This document shows, piece by piece, positions 16,048-24,819 of a stretch of 37,177 nt of DNA (positions are counted from its first letter, which is position 1; each line of letters opens with the position of its first letter). This DNA is from CAYTIB01 sp964437725 (GTDB taxonomy: Bacteria > UBA8248 > JACPRG01 > G963555815): NCBI GenBank assembly GCA_964437725.1, contig CAYTIB010000069.1:1-37177 (forward strand). The letters are read 5' to 3'. The position numbers and the translations under genes were made by a program. Under the pieces are notes generated by a model. That model searched no databases and was not told the origin of the DNA. It was given only the letters and a program-made list of their open reading frames with translations.

Positions 16048-16335
16048 ATGAAGGTTAGGCCACTCCAAGATCGGATCCTGGTACGGCCCCTAGAAGAAGA
16101 AGAGGTCAAACAGGGGGGAATCATCATACCGGATACCGCGAAGGAAAAACCCCAGGAGGGGGAAGTCGTTGCAGTGGGTTCTGGCCGCGTGCTAAAGGAC
16201 GGAGATAAACAGCCCCTTGAAATCAAAAAGGGCGAGAAGGTCCTGTATGCGAAATACGCAGGCACCGAGGTCAAAATGGATGGCGAAGAGTTGCTGATAA
16301 TGCGAGAGGATGATGTCCTCGCCGTCGTAGAGTAA
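16048..16335 (+). CDS. groES: Co-chaperonin GroES
   Basis: GroES is the heptameric lid of the GroEL folding chamber in the cytoplasm. At 95 residues the protein is of normal length. It begins MKVRPLQDRILVRPLEEEEV, has the GroEL-binding mobile loop GGIIIPDTAKEKPQEG, then VVAVGSGRV and ends in EELLIMREDDVLAVVE. The ATG is preceded by a strong ribosome site (AGGAGGAG). Transcription should start near the CIRCE operator upstream, placing it under HrcA control. groEL follows after 76 bases. Identification is certain. Confidence 0.99.
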   Translation: MKVRPLQDRILVRPLEEEEVKQGGIIIPDTAKEKPQEGEVVAVGSGRVLKDGDKQPLEIKKGEKVLYAKYAGTEVKMDGEELLIMREDDVLAVVE

Positions 16336-16348
16336 GAGTGATAGATCA

Positions 16349-16372
16349 GCCACGCCAGAATGTGGTTTTTTT
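16349..16372 (+). terminator. Weak hairpin with T-run between groES and groEL
   Basis: GCCAC (16349-16353) can pair with GTGGT (16362-16366) around an 8-base loop, followed by a T-run to 16372. The stem is only five pairs. If active it would act as an attenuator lowering groEL relative to groES, or as an mRNA processing site. Confidence 0.3.
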
Positions 16373-16411
16373 ATTGTTCCCAAGGTTTCATTACCCGGGA
16401 GGAAGGTTTAG

Positions 16412-18043
16412 ATGCCAAAACAGATTGAATATGGAGAAGATGCCCGGCATAACATTGCCGCCGGTGTCGACAAGCTAGCGAATGCAGTCAAAGTAACACT
16501 CGGACCGAAAGGACGAAATGTCGTTCTAGATAAGAAGTTCGGGTCTCCAACCAGCACGAAAGACGGTGTTACCGTCGCCAAGGAAATTGAACTCGAAGAG
16601 GCATTCGAGAACATGGGTGCCCAGATGGTTAACGAAGTCGCGAGCAAAACCTCTGATGTTGCTGGAGACGGAACAACAACCGCCACAGTCCTAGCCCAAG
16701 CTATATTCCGCGAAGGGATTAAAAACGTAACGGCCGGGGCAAACCCCATGGAAATCAAACGAGGGATTGAAAAGGCTGTGGAGGTTACCGTTCAGGAGAT
16801 CCAGAAGCTCAGTAAACCAACAAAAGGCAAAAATGAGATTGCGCAGGTTGGATCAATCTCGGCCAACAACGATTCCTCTATCGGCGATTTGATTGCCGAG
16901 GCGATGGACAAAGTCGGCAAAGATGGGGTCATCACGGTTGAAGAAGCTAAAAGCATGGAAACTTCTCTCGAGATCGTCGAGGGGATGCAATTTGACCGTG
17001 GCTATCTCTCCCCGTACTTTGTGACAAATGCCGAGCGGATGGAAGTAGCAGTAGAAGATCCCTATATTCTTCTTAACGAGAAAAAGATCACCAACATGAA
17101 GGACCTTCTACCCATCCTGGAGAAAGTTGCAAAAATGGGCAAACCCTTCGTCATTTTAGCTGAGGATGTCGAGGGAGAGGCTCTGGCTACTCTTGTGGTA
17201 AACAAGCTTCGTGGTACCCTGCAGGGGTGTGCCATCAAGGCTCCCGGGTTTGGTGATCGTCGAAAGGCCATGCTCGAGGATATAGCAATTCTGACCAATG
17301 GCCGGGTAATAACCGATGACCTTGGAATCAAGCTAGAAAACATTGAGATCAACGATCTCGGTCGGGCCAAACGTGTTACGGTGGATAAAGACAACACCAC
17401 GATTGTTGAGGGCGCTGGCAAATCCTCAGCCATTGAAGGCCGTGTCAAACAAATCCGTACACAGGTTGAAGAAACAACTTCAGATTACGACAAGGAAAAA
17501 CTTCAAGAGCGCCTGGCCAAGCTAGTGGGCGGTGTTGCCGTAATCAATGTGGGTGCGGCCACTGAGTCGGAGATGAAAGAGAAAAAAGCCCGCGTTGAAG
17601 ATGCCTTAAACGCGACCCGTGCAGCCGTCGAGGAAGGAATTATTCCTGGAGGTGGTATCGCTTTGCTTCGTGCTATCCCAGCCCTGGAGAAACTAGAAGG
17701 GACTCTGGAGGGAGATCAGTCCTCCGGCGTGCGGATCGTTAAGCGCGCACTTGAGGAACCTGCTCGTCAGATCGCTAACAATGCTGGGGTCGAAGGCTCT
17801 ATCGTTGTCCAGCGGGTCAAGGGTGAAAAGGGCAACAATGGATATAACGCCGCGAATGACTCTTACGGGGATTTGGTAAAAGCTGGGATTATCGATCCCA
17901 CCAAAGTTACCCGTTCAGCCTTGCAAAACGCGGCTAGTATCTCCAGTCTCATGCTCACAACGGAGGCAATAATTACCGATATCCCAGAGAAGGCTCCACC
18001 GGCTCCGCCTATGCCGGCTGGACCACCCGGAGGGATGTACTAA
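16412..18043 (+). CDS. groEL: Chaperonin GroEL
   Basis: This is the 60-kDa chaperonin that folds proteins in its cavity with GroES. The ATP-binding signatures VTLGPKGRNVVLDKKFGSPT and DVAGDGTTTATVLAQAI are intact, as are GGVAVINVGAATE and the NDSYGDLVKAGIIDPTKV segment. The length of 543 is normal. The C-terminal tail is proline-rich (PPAPPMPAGPPGGMY), in place of the repeated GGM tail seen in many GroELs. A strong ribosome site (GGAGGAAGG) precedes the ATG. The CIRCE operator upstream of groES controls the pair, and a strong terminator follows the gene. Identification is certain. Confidence 0.99.
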   Translation: MPKQIEYGEDARHNIAAGVDKLANAVKVTLGPKGRNVVLDKKFGSPTSTKDGVTVAKEIELEEAFENMGAQMVNEVASKTSDVAGDGTTTATVLAQAIFREGIKNVTAGANPMEIKRGIEKAVEVTVQEIQKLSKPTKGKNEIAQVGSISANNDSSIGDLIAEAMDKVGKDGVITVEEAKSMETSLEIVEGMQFDRGYLSPYFVTNAERMEVAVEDPYILLNEKKITNMKDLLPILEKVAKMGKPFVILAEDVEGEALATLVVNKLRGTLQGCAIKAPGFGDRRKAMLEDIAILTNGRVITDDLGIKLENIEINDLGRAKRVTVDKDNTTIVEGAGKSSAIEGRVKQIRTQVEETTSDYDKEKLQERLAKLVGGVAVINVGAATESEMKEKKARVEDALNATRAAVEEGIIPGGGIALLRAIPALEKLEGTLEGDQSSGVRIVKRALEEPARQIANNAGVEGSIVVQRVKGEKGNNGYNAANDSYGDLVKAGIIDPTKVTRSALQNAASISSLMLTTEAIITDIPEKAPPAPPMPAGPPGGMY

Positions 18044-18068
18044 AAGTCGAGAAATGTTCGATAGTTTA

Positions 18069-18104
18069 GAGCCCGCGTTCTTGAAGAACGCGGGCTCTTT
18101 TTTT
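18069..18104 (+). terminator. Strong intrinsic terminator after groEL
   Basis: A perfect 13-base-pair GC-rich stem, GAGCCCGCGTTCT (18069-18081) with its complement at 18085-18097, has a three-base loop and is followed by a run of seven T. It cleanly ends the groESL operon. Confidence 0.93.
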
Positions 18105-18260
18105 GAAAAAAAGATATGATTTCACATGATAAGCTTCAGGATAACCTCTTTGATTGGATTCCAACCTAGATCTGGGCTATATTGATAGAATTCAACGGGT
18201 TCCGGTGTTTTGTAATAAACTTGCAAGCATCGGGCAACCCACCTCAAACGACTGGGATTC

Positions 18261-19475
18261 ATGGAAAAGGTCGCATACTCGCCATTCGTTTTCATATCGC
18301 TTGTGGTTCATGGTCTTGCGGCAATCGCAATTGCCCTAGCCCCAAACACCTCCCCCTCTTTTGGCTACGAGACGGTTTCTGAACTACTGCCCGTTCGTGT
18401 TCGCTTTTTCACATCGCCTCCCTTGTTAGATCAAAAGGTAATAAAAGTACCACCCGCGAATCCATCACTCCATAAGCCGGGTAATTCCCAACTTCCGATC
18501 GCAGAGTTTTATCTCCAAACCCGAGAGATATCGCATCTTTCAAAGTCCAACCAGGCTCTACCGGGTCATCGGTCTATCTCACGAGTAGAAGAACAAAACG
18601 GAGATTCTCAAGTTTCACGACCTATTTTAGTCACACCACATGCTTTCAAGACGGTTACCGTTGTATCTCCCTTAAATCAGAAACGGTTATCAAAAATCCG
18701 TACAACTCCCTCGCCGGCAAGCCGGCCAAAAACAGTTTTGAATTCGGTCCATCCCAATCAGACCACGGTCCGTCAAAGCCCTAGTCCATCTATCGAACAG
18801 TTCTCTTCCACCTCCCTACAAAAACCGATGGTTAGCAAACCAAAAGCGGTAATCCTTCCAAAACACAGTTCCAGGAAAAAACTAAAATCAAACAAAGGAA
18901 ACTCTAATCAGGGCAATAAGACAATAAAGGCCAAATCAACCTCTTTCGGGGAAAATTCAGGCAAGCATTTCCTCTCGTCTAAGTCAAACAATAAATTAAT
19001 TTTGTCCAAAGTCGACAACTACATCCGGATTCCTTCCAAAAAATCGCGACATCTCAAAAATCCTAAGACGGCTACCGAACTCTTGAGCTCTCTAAAAGAC
19101 CCAATAATGAATCAGGATTCCGTGACTAAGGCGAAAAAGCAGAAAGGGAAACGGAAGGCCCGGCTCGCACCCTTGATGACACAGGACATCAGATATCGGG
19201 GGTACCGTTACGCAATATGGAAAAAAATTGATGAACTGCTATTCTATCCGTCAGCCGCAGCAAATGCGAAAGTTAGCGGGAGGGTAGTGGTGCGATTCGA
19301 GGTTACTCGGGACGGTCAACTGGCTACCCTAAAGCTCCTCAATGGCTCAGGGTTCGAACTACTAGACGAAGAGGCGCTTATGGCTGTGCGCAATGCTGCT
19401 CCTTTTCCAAAGTTTCCATCCACGATAAATGGAAATAGGATCGCCATTAAAAGTGAAATATTCTACGAACCTTAA
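18261..19475 (+). CDS. TonB-like energy transducer (TonB C-terminal domain protein)
   Basis: This 404-residue protein has the plan of TonB: a short cytoplasmic start, one membrane segment (residues about 8-27, FVFISLVVHGLAAIAIAL), a long low-complexity periplasmic spacer, and a C-terminal TonB domain from about residue 315. That domain shows YRYAIWKKIDELLFYPSAA, GRVVVRFEVTRDGQL and LLDEEALMAVRNAAPFP. TonB couples the inner-membrane proton gradient to outer-membrane transporters, so it implies a diderm envelope. The spacer is rich in Lys, Ser and Asn with fewer Pro-Glu/Pro-Lys repeats than classic TonB. No exbB or exbD is nearby, and the gene sits just after the groEL terminator and before gpsA. 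A TolA-like or other periplasm-spanning role is possible. Confidence 0.8.
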   Translation: MEKVAYSPFVFISLVVHGLAAIAIALAPNTSPSFGYETVSELLPVRVRFFTSPPLLDQKVIKVPPANPSLHKPGNSQLPIAEFYLQTREISHLSKSNQALPGHRSISRVEEQNGDSQVSRPILVTPHAFKTVTVVSPLNQKRLSKIRTTPSPASRPKTVLNSVHPNQTTVRQSPSPSIEQFSSTSLQKPMVSKPKAVILPKHSSRKKLKSNKGNSNQGNKTIKAKSTSFGENSGKHFLSSKSNNKLILSKVDNYIRIPSKKSRHLKNPKTATELLSSLKDPIMNQDSVTKAKKQKGKRKARLAPLMTQDIRYRGYRYAIWKKIDELLFYPSAAANAKVSGRVVVRFEVTRDGQLATLKLLNGSGFELLDEEALMAVRNAAPFPKFPSTINGNRIAIKSEIFYEP

Positions 19476-19582
19476 GATCCAATGATGGGAATTCCGTGGT
19501 TAAGAGACCAGAAAGGACTGACTGGGTCAAGTTATTTGCAATATCGATCCTCCTCGACTAAAAACTAGCTACAGGATTTGTT

Positions 19583-20590
19583 ATGAATCAGAGAATTGCT
19601 GTGATAGGAGCAGGAAGTTGGGGAACAACCCTGGCCAACCATTTGGCCAAAAAGGGTTGTCTCGTCAATCTATGGGTGTACGAGAAGGAAATATGCCGGG
19701 CAATTGAGGAGAAGAGAGAGAATTCGATTTTTCTCCCTAACGTCCGCCTTCATGATCACATCAAACCTTTCAACGATCTGAAGACATCCGTTCGGGGAGT
19801 AAACGCTATCGTTTCTGCCCCGCCTTCCCATGTTGTTCGTCAAATTTGGGAAAAACTCGCACCAGAAATTCCAAAAGCTACCCGGGTTATTAGCGTCTCG
19901 AAGGGGATCGAAACCGATTCTCTCCTGACTATGAGTCAAGTCATCAAAGAGGTGGTGGGTAACGGAACAAATTTGCAATTATGTGTATTATCTGGTCCGA
20001 CCTTTGCGCGAGAAGTATGCGCCGATCTTCCCACTGCCGCCGTAGCAGCCTCGAAAGACCCTGAAGTAGCTATCTGGGCACAGAAGCTAGTATCGAATTC
20101 CAGTTTTCGAGTCTATACCAGTGAGGACGTCATTGGGGTCGAGCTAGGAGGGTCACTCAAGAACGTCATTGCATTAACCGCAGGGATTTCGGATGGACTG
20201 AACCTAGGGCACAATGCGCGAGCGGCTCTACTCGTCCGAGGGATTGCCGAGATAACAAGAATCGGAGTCTCTTTAGGGGCAGAAGTTCGTACATTTTCTG
20301 GGCTCGCCGGAATCGGTGATCTTGTATTAACCAGCACCGGAGAGCTAAGCCGCAACCGGACTCTAGGACTACGTCTCGGAGCAGGAGAAAAACTGGAATC
20401 AATACTTTCGGGCATGAAGATGGTAACAGAGGGTGTCGAAACAACAAGAGCCGCATGGCGTCTGGGAGAAAAAGAGCAGATCGAGTTGCCCATCATCGAA
20501 CAAACATACAAGGTGCTCTTTGGGGGACACGATCCACGTTTGGCACTCGAGGAGCTAATGGGCCGTGATCTTCGAAGGGAATTTACTTGA
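19583..20590 (+). CDS. gpsA: NAD(P)-dependent glycerol-3-phosphate dehydrogenase
   Basis: GpsA reduces dihydroxyacetone phosphate to sn-glycerol-3-phosphate, the backbone for phospholipids. The Rossmann motif AVIGAGSWGTTLA is at residues 5-17. Further family signatures are VISVSKGIE, VLSGPTFAREV, the catalytic-lysine region LGGSLKNVIALTAGISDG, and the C-terminal FSGLAGIGDLVLTSTG and SRNRTLG. The length of 335 is normal. The ATG has AGGA seven bases upstream. The PAP2/glycosyltransferase gene follows after 85 bases on the same strand, so the region has a lipid and envelope theme. Identification is certain. Confidence 0.98.
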   Translation: MNQRIAVIGAGSWGTTLANHLAKKGCLVNLWVYEKEICRAIEEKRENSIFLPNVRLHDHIKPFNDLKTSVRGVNAIVSAPPSHVVRQIWEKLAPEIPKATRVISVSKGIETDSLLTMSQVIKEVVGNGTNLQLCVLSGPTFAREVCADLPTAAVAASKDPEVAIWAQKLVSNSSFRVYTSEDVIGVELGGSLKNVIALTAGISDGLNLGHNARAALLVRGIAEITRIGVSLGAEVRTFSGLAGIGDLVLTSTGELSRNRTLGLRLGAGEKLESILSGMKMVTEGVETTRAAWRLGEKEQIELPIIEQTYKVLFGGHDPRLALEELMGRDLRREFT

Positions 20591-20675
20591 TAAAGCAATT
20601 GTATCCCCCGCGTGCAACTTAGTGTCTATTTCTTGAGTCCATCTATTTGTCGAGAAATTTGGAACCTGCGTAAAA

Positions 20676-22820
20676 GTGTTTTCCTCATTTCAATCATACG
20701 ATCGAATAATATTTAATATTATCAACGGACTCCACTGGCCCGATTGGGTTTCTTCTCTTCTCTCTGCCCTGGGTCAGGCGAGCCTCTGGATTGCTCCAAT
20801 TGCAATGATGTTTTTGATCGTAGCAAGTCTCGGAAATCAAAAAGAGAGAGTTTACGTTGTAACAGCTCTGATCACGCTTGCCTTAACCTCGTTAATTATT
20901 TCCGATTTCCTAAAACCCCTCATTGCCCGCATACGGCCTTGCCACGTTATTGAAAGTGTCCAATTGCTCGGTGGTTGCACAAAAAGTTTCTCGATGCCCT
21001 CCGAACATTCAGCTAATGCATTCGCACAGGCCACTGTCCTTGGTCTCTTCTACTCAAGGCTGAAATGGGTTTCATTGCCTGTTGCAGGGCTTGTTGGCCT
21101 TTCACGAATTGTTCATGGAAAACATTATCCCGCAGACGTATTGGCAGGCGCGATAGTCGGTATTCTTTTGGGTCTCATGGTCGTCTATTTGTTTCAATCA
21201 GGACTTCGGACGTTGGACAGAAATGTCTCTCAAGGGTGCTTCGGCAAAGGTTCGATCCTCAGAAACAATGGATGGAGACTCGGCTCACCTGGGTTTCTTA
21301 CCTTCGTAATTCTTATATTTGGAACTGGAGCTCGTTTGGCATATTCGTATTGGGCTGATTTGTCTCCCCAAGAAGCAATCTACTGGGAAAGGTCGCGCTC
21401 CACCGCTACTTGGGACTGGCTAACTCATTCCCCTTTGGAAACAATAGCTAGTATGGGAACCTACATTTTCGGAGATACCGAATTGGGCGTGAGGTCCGGC
21501 GCACTCCTTATATCCTTGTTGACAAGCGCGATCCTATATTGCTGGGCTCGACGCATATTTCCTTGGAGCCCTTGGGTAGCCCCCATTGCCGCAGTTGGTC
21601 TGCTCGCCACACCCATATTTGGTCTCGGTGGAGCTAGGTTATCTAACACAACGGTATTGTTAACCCTATGGGCCGGTGCTTTTGCATCAGCGGACGTCGC
21701 CATCCGCAGTAGGAGTGGGAAGAGCTCCTCGTTTTGGGCAATTTGGGGCATATGTGTAGGGGTTGCCACACGGATAAGTCCTTCTGCCCTCCTTATACTT
21801 CCACTAACCGGTGTATACCTTGCATTCTCTCCAGGCGGACGACGACAATTTCATCGATTGGCTTTCTACATGGGAATGCTCATCGGCATTGCTTTGATTA
21901 TGGCTCCGTGGATTTCGGAGATAGGCGCAACCACTCAAAATAAAGGGATCGTACAACTAGGTGTGATGGGAATCGACCGATTCAAAACTATTGCATTTTG
22001 GCCCACGGTACACATTACACTTCCTCTCGTGATCCTTATTCTATGGGGTGTCCTCTGGGTTGCTTGGGTGGGAAGGCGAAAGGAGCGAAGAACACCATAT
22101 ACATCCTTGGCCTGGGTTACGTGTGTCCTAGGCATATTAGCTATCGCTTTCCACGTTTTGGGAGTCTTTCAAACCGAGTGGGCATCGGGATGGATCCTTG
22201 GCTGGATCTGCTTTATCGGTGCAATGTCGGAAATTTCCCATCGCGGGAATCATCAAAGTCTGCGCTTGATCAAAATTGTCGGGCTTGTCATATTTCTAGG
22301 GTTCCTTCAAACTACTTTCATTCTAAATGTTGGTTTGCTCAGAAAACTGGATATAAAGTGGGTTCCCACAATAGACCCGTCCGCAGAGGTTATCGGTTGG
22401 CAAGCTTTGGGAAAACGAGTAAACCGCAGTCTTCAACAGATGAGGAAAAAAACTATTCTCCTAACAACGGATCTCGAAACCGCAGCAGAGCTTTCTTTTT
22501 ACACAAAACCAATGGGGAAACCTTTGAAACCGTCACAAATTCAAAGAATCCTGCCAGAAAAAAACAATGGTTCTCTCCGGGAAAATCCTCAAAATACAAA
22601 CCGAGGGGAAGATGGATTGCTAGTCATTGTGGGAAAATGGGAACGACCTCCCGACTACTTACTTACGCGTTACTCCACCTGGCAACGTGAGGACATCTTC
22701 CACGTCGAGAGGAAACGATCTGGCACCATCAGGTTCGTAACCTTGTTTCGGCTTATCGGGGACGATCGTGGAAACTCTTCAGGTGGGTCTACTACTAGGC
22801 AGCAGGAGAACAATCCGTGA
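20676..22820 (+). CDS. PAP2 phosphatase fused to ArnT/PMT-like membrane glycosyltransferase
   Basis: This 714-residue polytopic membrane protein joins two known modules. Residues 1 to about 180 are a PAP2 phosphatase: K80-x6-R87-P88, then P108-S-E-H111 where the usual motif is PSGH, and S143-R-x5-H150-x3-D154. From about 205 to 560 is a PMT/ArnT-like glycosyltransferase (GT39/GT83 type) with many membrane helices. Its first loop LSPQEAIYWERSR recalls the acidic loop that binds the polyprenyl-phosphate sugar. The last 150 residues look mostly soluble. The start is GTG. Its stop overlaps the next gene's start (GTGA), which encodes a polyprenyl-phosphate glycosyltransferase. A reasonable inference is that it dephosphorylates a lipid carrier or lipid and transfers a lipid-linked sugar at the periplasmic face. 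The substrate is unknown. Confidence 0.85.
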   Translation: MFSSFQSYDRIIFNIINGLHWPDWVSSLLSALGQASLWIAPIAMMFLIVASLGNQKERVYVVTALITLALTSLIISDFLKPLIARIRPCHVIESVQLLGGCTKSFSMPSEHSANAFAQATVLGLFYSRLKWVSLPVAGLVGLSRIVHGKHYPADVLAGAIVGILLGLMVVYLFQSGLRTLDRNVSQGCFGKGSILRNNGWRLGSPGFLTFVILIFGTGARLAYSYWADLSPQEAIYWERSRSTATWDWLTHSPLETIASMGTYIFGDTELGVRSGALLISLLTSAILYCWARRIFPWSPWVAPIAAVGLLATPIFGLGGARLSNTTVLLTLWAGAFASADVAIRSRSGKSSSFWAIWGICVGVATRISPSALLILPLTGVYLAFSPGGRRQFHRLAFYMGMLIGIALIMAPWISEIGATTQNKGIVQLGVMGIDRFKTIAFWPTVHITLPLVILILWGVLWVAWVGRRKERRTPYTSLAWVTCVLGILAIAFHVLGVFQTEWASGWILGWICFIGAMSEISHRGNHQSLRLIKIVGLVIFLGFLQTTFILNVGLLRKLDIKWVPTIDPSAEVIGWQALGKRVNRSLQQMRKKTILLTTDLETAAELSFYTKPMGKPLKPSQIQRILPEKNNGSLRENPQNTNRGEDGLLVIVGKWERPPDYLLTRYSTWQREDIFHVERKRSGTIRFVTLFRLIGDDRGNSSGGSTTRQQENNP

Positions 22821-23902
22821 ACTTTGGCAGCACTTCGACCTCAGACAATCGATCCGACAAGGGGCAGACATTGCCAAGTTTGGATTTATCCGTGGTAATA
22901 CCAGTATTTAATGAGCGTGAAAATCTGCGTCCTCTTCATACGCAAATCCATGAAAGCCTAAGTCCAATGCAGCTTTCATACGAAATTCTCTATATTAACG
23001 ATGGTAGCAATGACGGGAGTGAAGAAATTTTGAAGGAGTTCGGTAGCGAAGATCCGATTACGACCGTTCTCCATATGCGTCGCAATTTCGGTCAAACAGC
23101 AGCGCTCGCTGCGGGGTTTGATTGGGCCAAGGGAGCCGTAATCGTTACGCTAGATGGGGATTTGCAAAATGATCCTTCGGACATCCCACGATTACTGGAT
23201 CTTATTGGAGATTATGACATTGTTAGTGGATGGCGTAAAAACCGTAAAGATGGATTTTGGAATAGGCTCTTACCATCCAAGGTAGCCAACTGGTTAATCT
23301 CCCGTATTACTGGTATCCGTCTTCATGACTATGGATGCACATTGAAGGCCTATCGACGGGACATTGTTAAGAATTTGGAACTCCGGGGAGACCTACACCG
23401 ATTTCTTCCAGCCTTGGCATCATGGATGGGTATTCGAGTGGCAGAAATTGAGGTGAATCACCGTTCCCGAATTTACGGTAAATCCAAATATTCTACGGCA
23501 CGAATTTTCCGAGTTTTGATGGATCTTTTAGTTGTCAAATTCCTTCTTAGTTTTTCTGCAAGCCCTATCCGCTTCTTCGGAGGAGTCGGAATGGTCACCG
23601 TGGCTGCAGGTTTAGGAATTTCCCTATACCTAACGATCGTCAAGCTAGTAACAGGATCCGATATCGGTGGTCGCCCGCTACTTATGCTTGGTGTTCTTCT
23701 CATTGTAGTCGGATTTCAATTGTTACTTATGGGGCTTCTAGGAGAGCTAATTACGCGCGTTTATTATGGCACCCTCAATAAACCCATCTATGTATTGCGG
23801 AGCTTTGACGCGGCTAAATCACCAATGGAATCTATATCCCCAACTGCCAAGGAAATAGCTCAAGTAGAAGAGGAGAACTTAGATCGTCATGCATTCGATT
23901 GA
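22817..23902 (+). CDS. Family 2 glycosyltransferase, polyprenyl-phosphate sugar synthase type
   Basis: This protein belongs to the GT2 DPM1/ArnC/GtrB group that transfers a sugar from a nucleotide donor to a polyprenyl phosphate on the cytoplasmic membrane face. It shows SVVIPVFNERENL, YINDGSNDGS, RRNFGQTAALAAGFDWAKG and the metal-binding LDGDLQNDPSDI. HDYGCTLKAYRRD and the acceptor-side SRIYGKSKYS follow. Two membrane helices lie near residues 250-275 and 290-315 (GVLLIVVGFQLLLMGLLGE). The GTG start overlaps the upstream stop by four bases and has AGGAGAA before it, so it is translationally coupled to the PAP2/glycosyltransferase fusion. That protein is its likely partner. hemQ follows after 16 bases. 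The sugar cannot be named. Confidence 0.93.
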   Translation: MNFGSTSTSDNRSDKGQTLPSLDLSVVIPVFNERENLRPLHTQIHESLSPMQLSYEILYINDGSNDGSEEILKEFGSEDPITTVLHMRRNFGQTAALAAGFDWAKGAVIVTLDGDLQNDPSDIPRLLDLIGDYDIVSGWRKNRKDGFWNRLLPSKVANWLISRITGIRLHDYGCTLKAYRRDIVKNLELRGDLHRFLPALASWMGIRVAEIEVNHRSRIYGKSKYSTARIFRVLMDLLVVKFLLSFSASPIRFFGGVGMVTVAAGLGISLYLTIVKLVTGSDIGGRPLLMLGVLLIVVGFQLLLMGLLGELITRVYYGTLNKPIYVLRSFDAAKSPMESISPTAKEIAQVEEENLDRHAFD

Positions 23903-23918
23903 GACTCAGGAAAGTGTA

Positions 23919-24746
23919 ATGGTTCCAGAAACTTTGGAGGGGTGGGCCGTTCTTCACCAGGTTTTTCAGATTAACCAATCATCATGGAAAAAACTGCCTT
24001 CTCAAGATCAGCGAACCCTTATGTCTGAAGCAGTATTGTACCTACGACAGGCAGTCCGTCCTCCGAAAGGCGACACGGGTATATTCAGCTTATTAGGGCA
24101 TAAAGGGGATTTGCTTCTTCTTCACTTTCGGGAAACCTTTGATGATTTAAACGAGGTGGAACTGGGATTTTCCACCCTTGGCTTGAGTGAGCACTTAGTA
24201 AATAAAGACTCATACTTGTCCTATGTGGAACTCGGCCTTTACGAACTAACCGCTAAGCTTCACAAACAGTTTCTCAGCGAAAACCTCCCTCCAAACAGCG
24301 ATATATGGAAGGAAAAATGGCACGCTGAGATGGAGGCCCAACATGATCGCATGAAGACCCGGCTTTACCTGCCAATGCCAACAGATCGCTACCTTTGCTT
24401 TTATCCGATGGACAAAAAGAGGGGGGAATCTGTGAACTGGTACCAGGTTTCCATGGAAAACCGGCAGAGCATGATGCGAGATCATGGCATCGTGGGACGA
24501 AAATATTCTGGTCAGGTCAGTCAAGTTATCACCGGGAGCATAGGATTTGACGACTGGGAGTGGGGTGTTTACCTATTCGCGAAAGATCCAATTGTATATA
24601 AGAAACTCATCTATGAAATGCGGTTCGACGAAGCTAGTGCTTTGTATGCGGAATTTGGTCCCTTCTTGATTGGCCTTCGTTTTTCCCCTGACGATTTACC
24701 TCGGATTTTCTCCGGCCAACTCCCAACGTGGAACAAGGAAAGTTAA
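23919..24746 (+). CDS. hemQ: HemQ, coproheme decarboxylase (chlorite dismutase family)
   Basis: HemQ converts coproheme III to heme b in the coproporphyrin-dependent pathway. The C-terminal half matches strongly: FYPMDKKRGESVNWY, MMRDHGIVGRKYSGQVSQVI, TGSIGFDDWEWGVYLFAKDP and YEMRFDEASALYAEFGPF. Expected active-site residues are present: Tyr162 and Lys166 (in YPMDK), proximal His189 (DHG) and Gln202 (SQV). I choose the ATG at 23919, with AGGAAA upstream and the family-like start VPETLEGWAVLHQVF. An ATG at 23889 would overlap the glycosyltransferase gene by 14 bases. It follows the glycosyltransferase by only 16 bases and appears co-transcribed, with no other heme genes nearby. Found in Firmicutes, Actinobacteria and several diderm phyla. 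Confidence 0.94.
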   Translation: MVPETLEGWAVLHQVFQINQSSWKKLPSQDQRTLMSEAVLYLRQAVRPPKGDTGIFSLLGHKGDLLLLHFRETFDDLNEVELGFSTLGLSEHLVNKDSYLSYVELGLYELTAKLHKQFLSENLPPNSDIWKEKWHAEMEAQHDRMKTRLYLPMPTDRYLCFYPMDKKRGESVNWYQVSMENRQSMMRDHGIVGRKYSGQVSQVITGSIGFDDWEWGVYLFAKDPIVYKKLIYEMRFDEASALYAEFGPFLIGLRFSPDDLPRIFSGQLPTWNKES

Positions 24747-24763
24747 CCTATCGCGAGAAACCC

Positions 24764-24786
24764 ACCTTTAGAAATAAAAGGTTTTT
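24764..24786 (+). terminator. Predicted intrinsic terminator after hemQ
   Basis: ACCTTT (24764-24769) pairs with AAAGGT (24777-24782) around a 7-base loop and is followed by a T-run to 24786. The stem is short and AU-rich but correctly placed 17 bases after the hemQ stop, before a convergent gene. Confidence 0.5.
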
Positions 24787-24819
24787 AAGCGGATTGTACT
24801 TGGCCAAAATGCTAGCGTG

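Noticed and set aside
21998..22690. 230-codon alternate frame inside the PAP2/glycosyltransferase gene
   Set aside because: It lies wholly inside a gene with clear domain motifs in another frame; its own sequence is Ser/Arg/Cys-rich without motifs.
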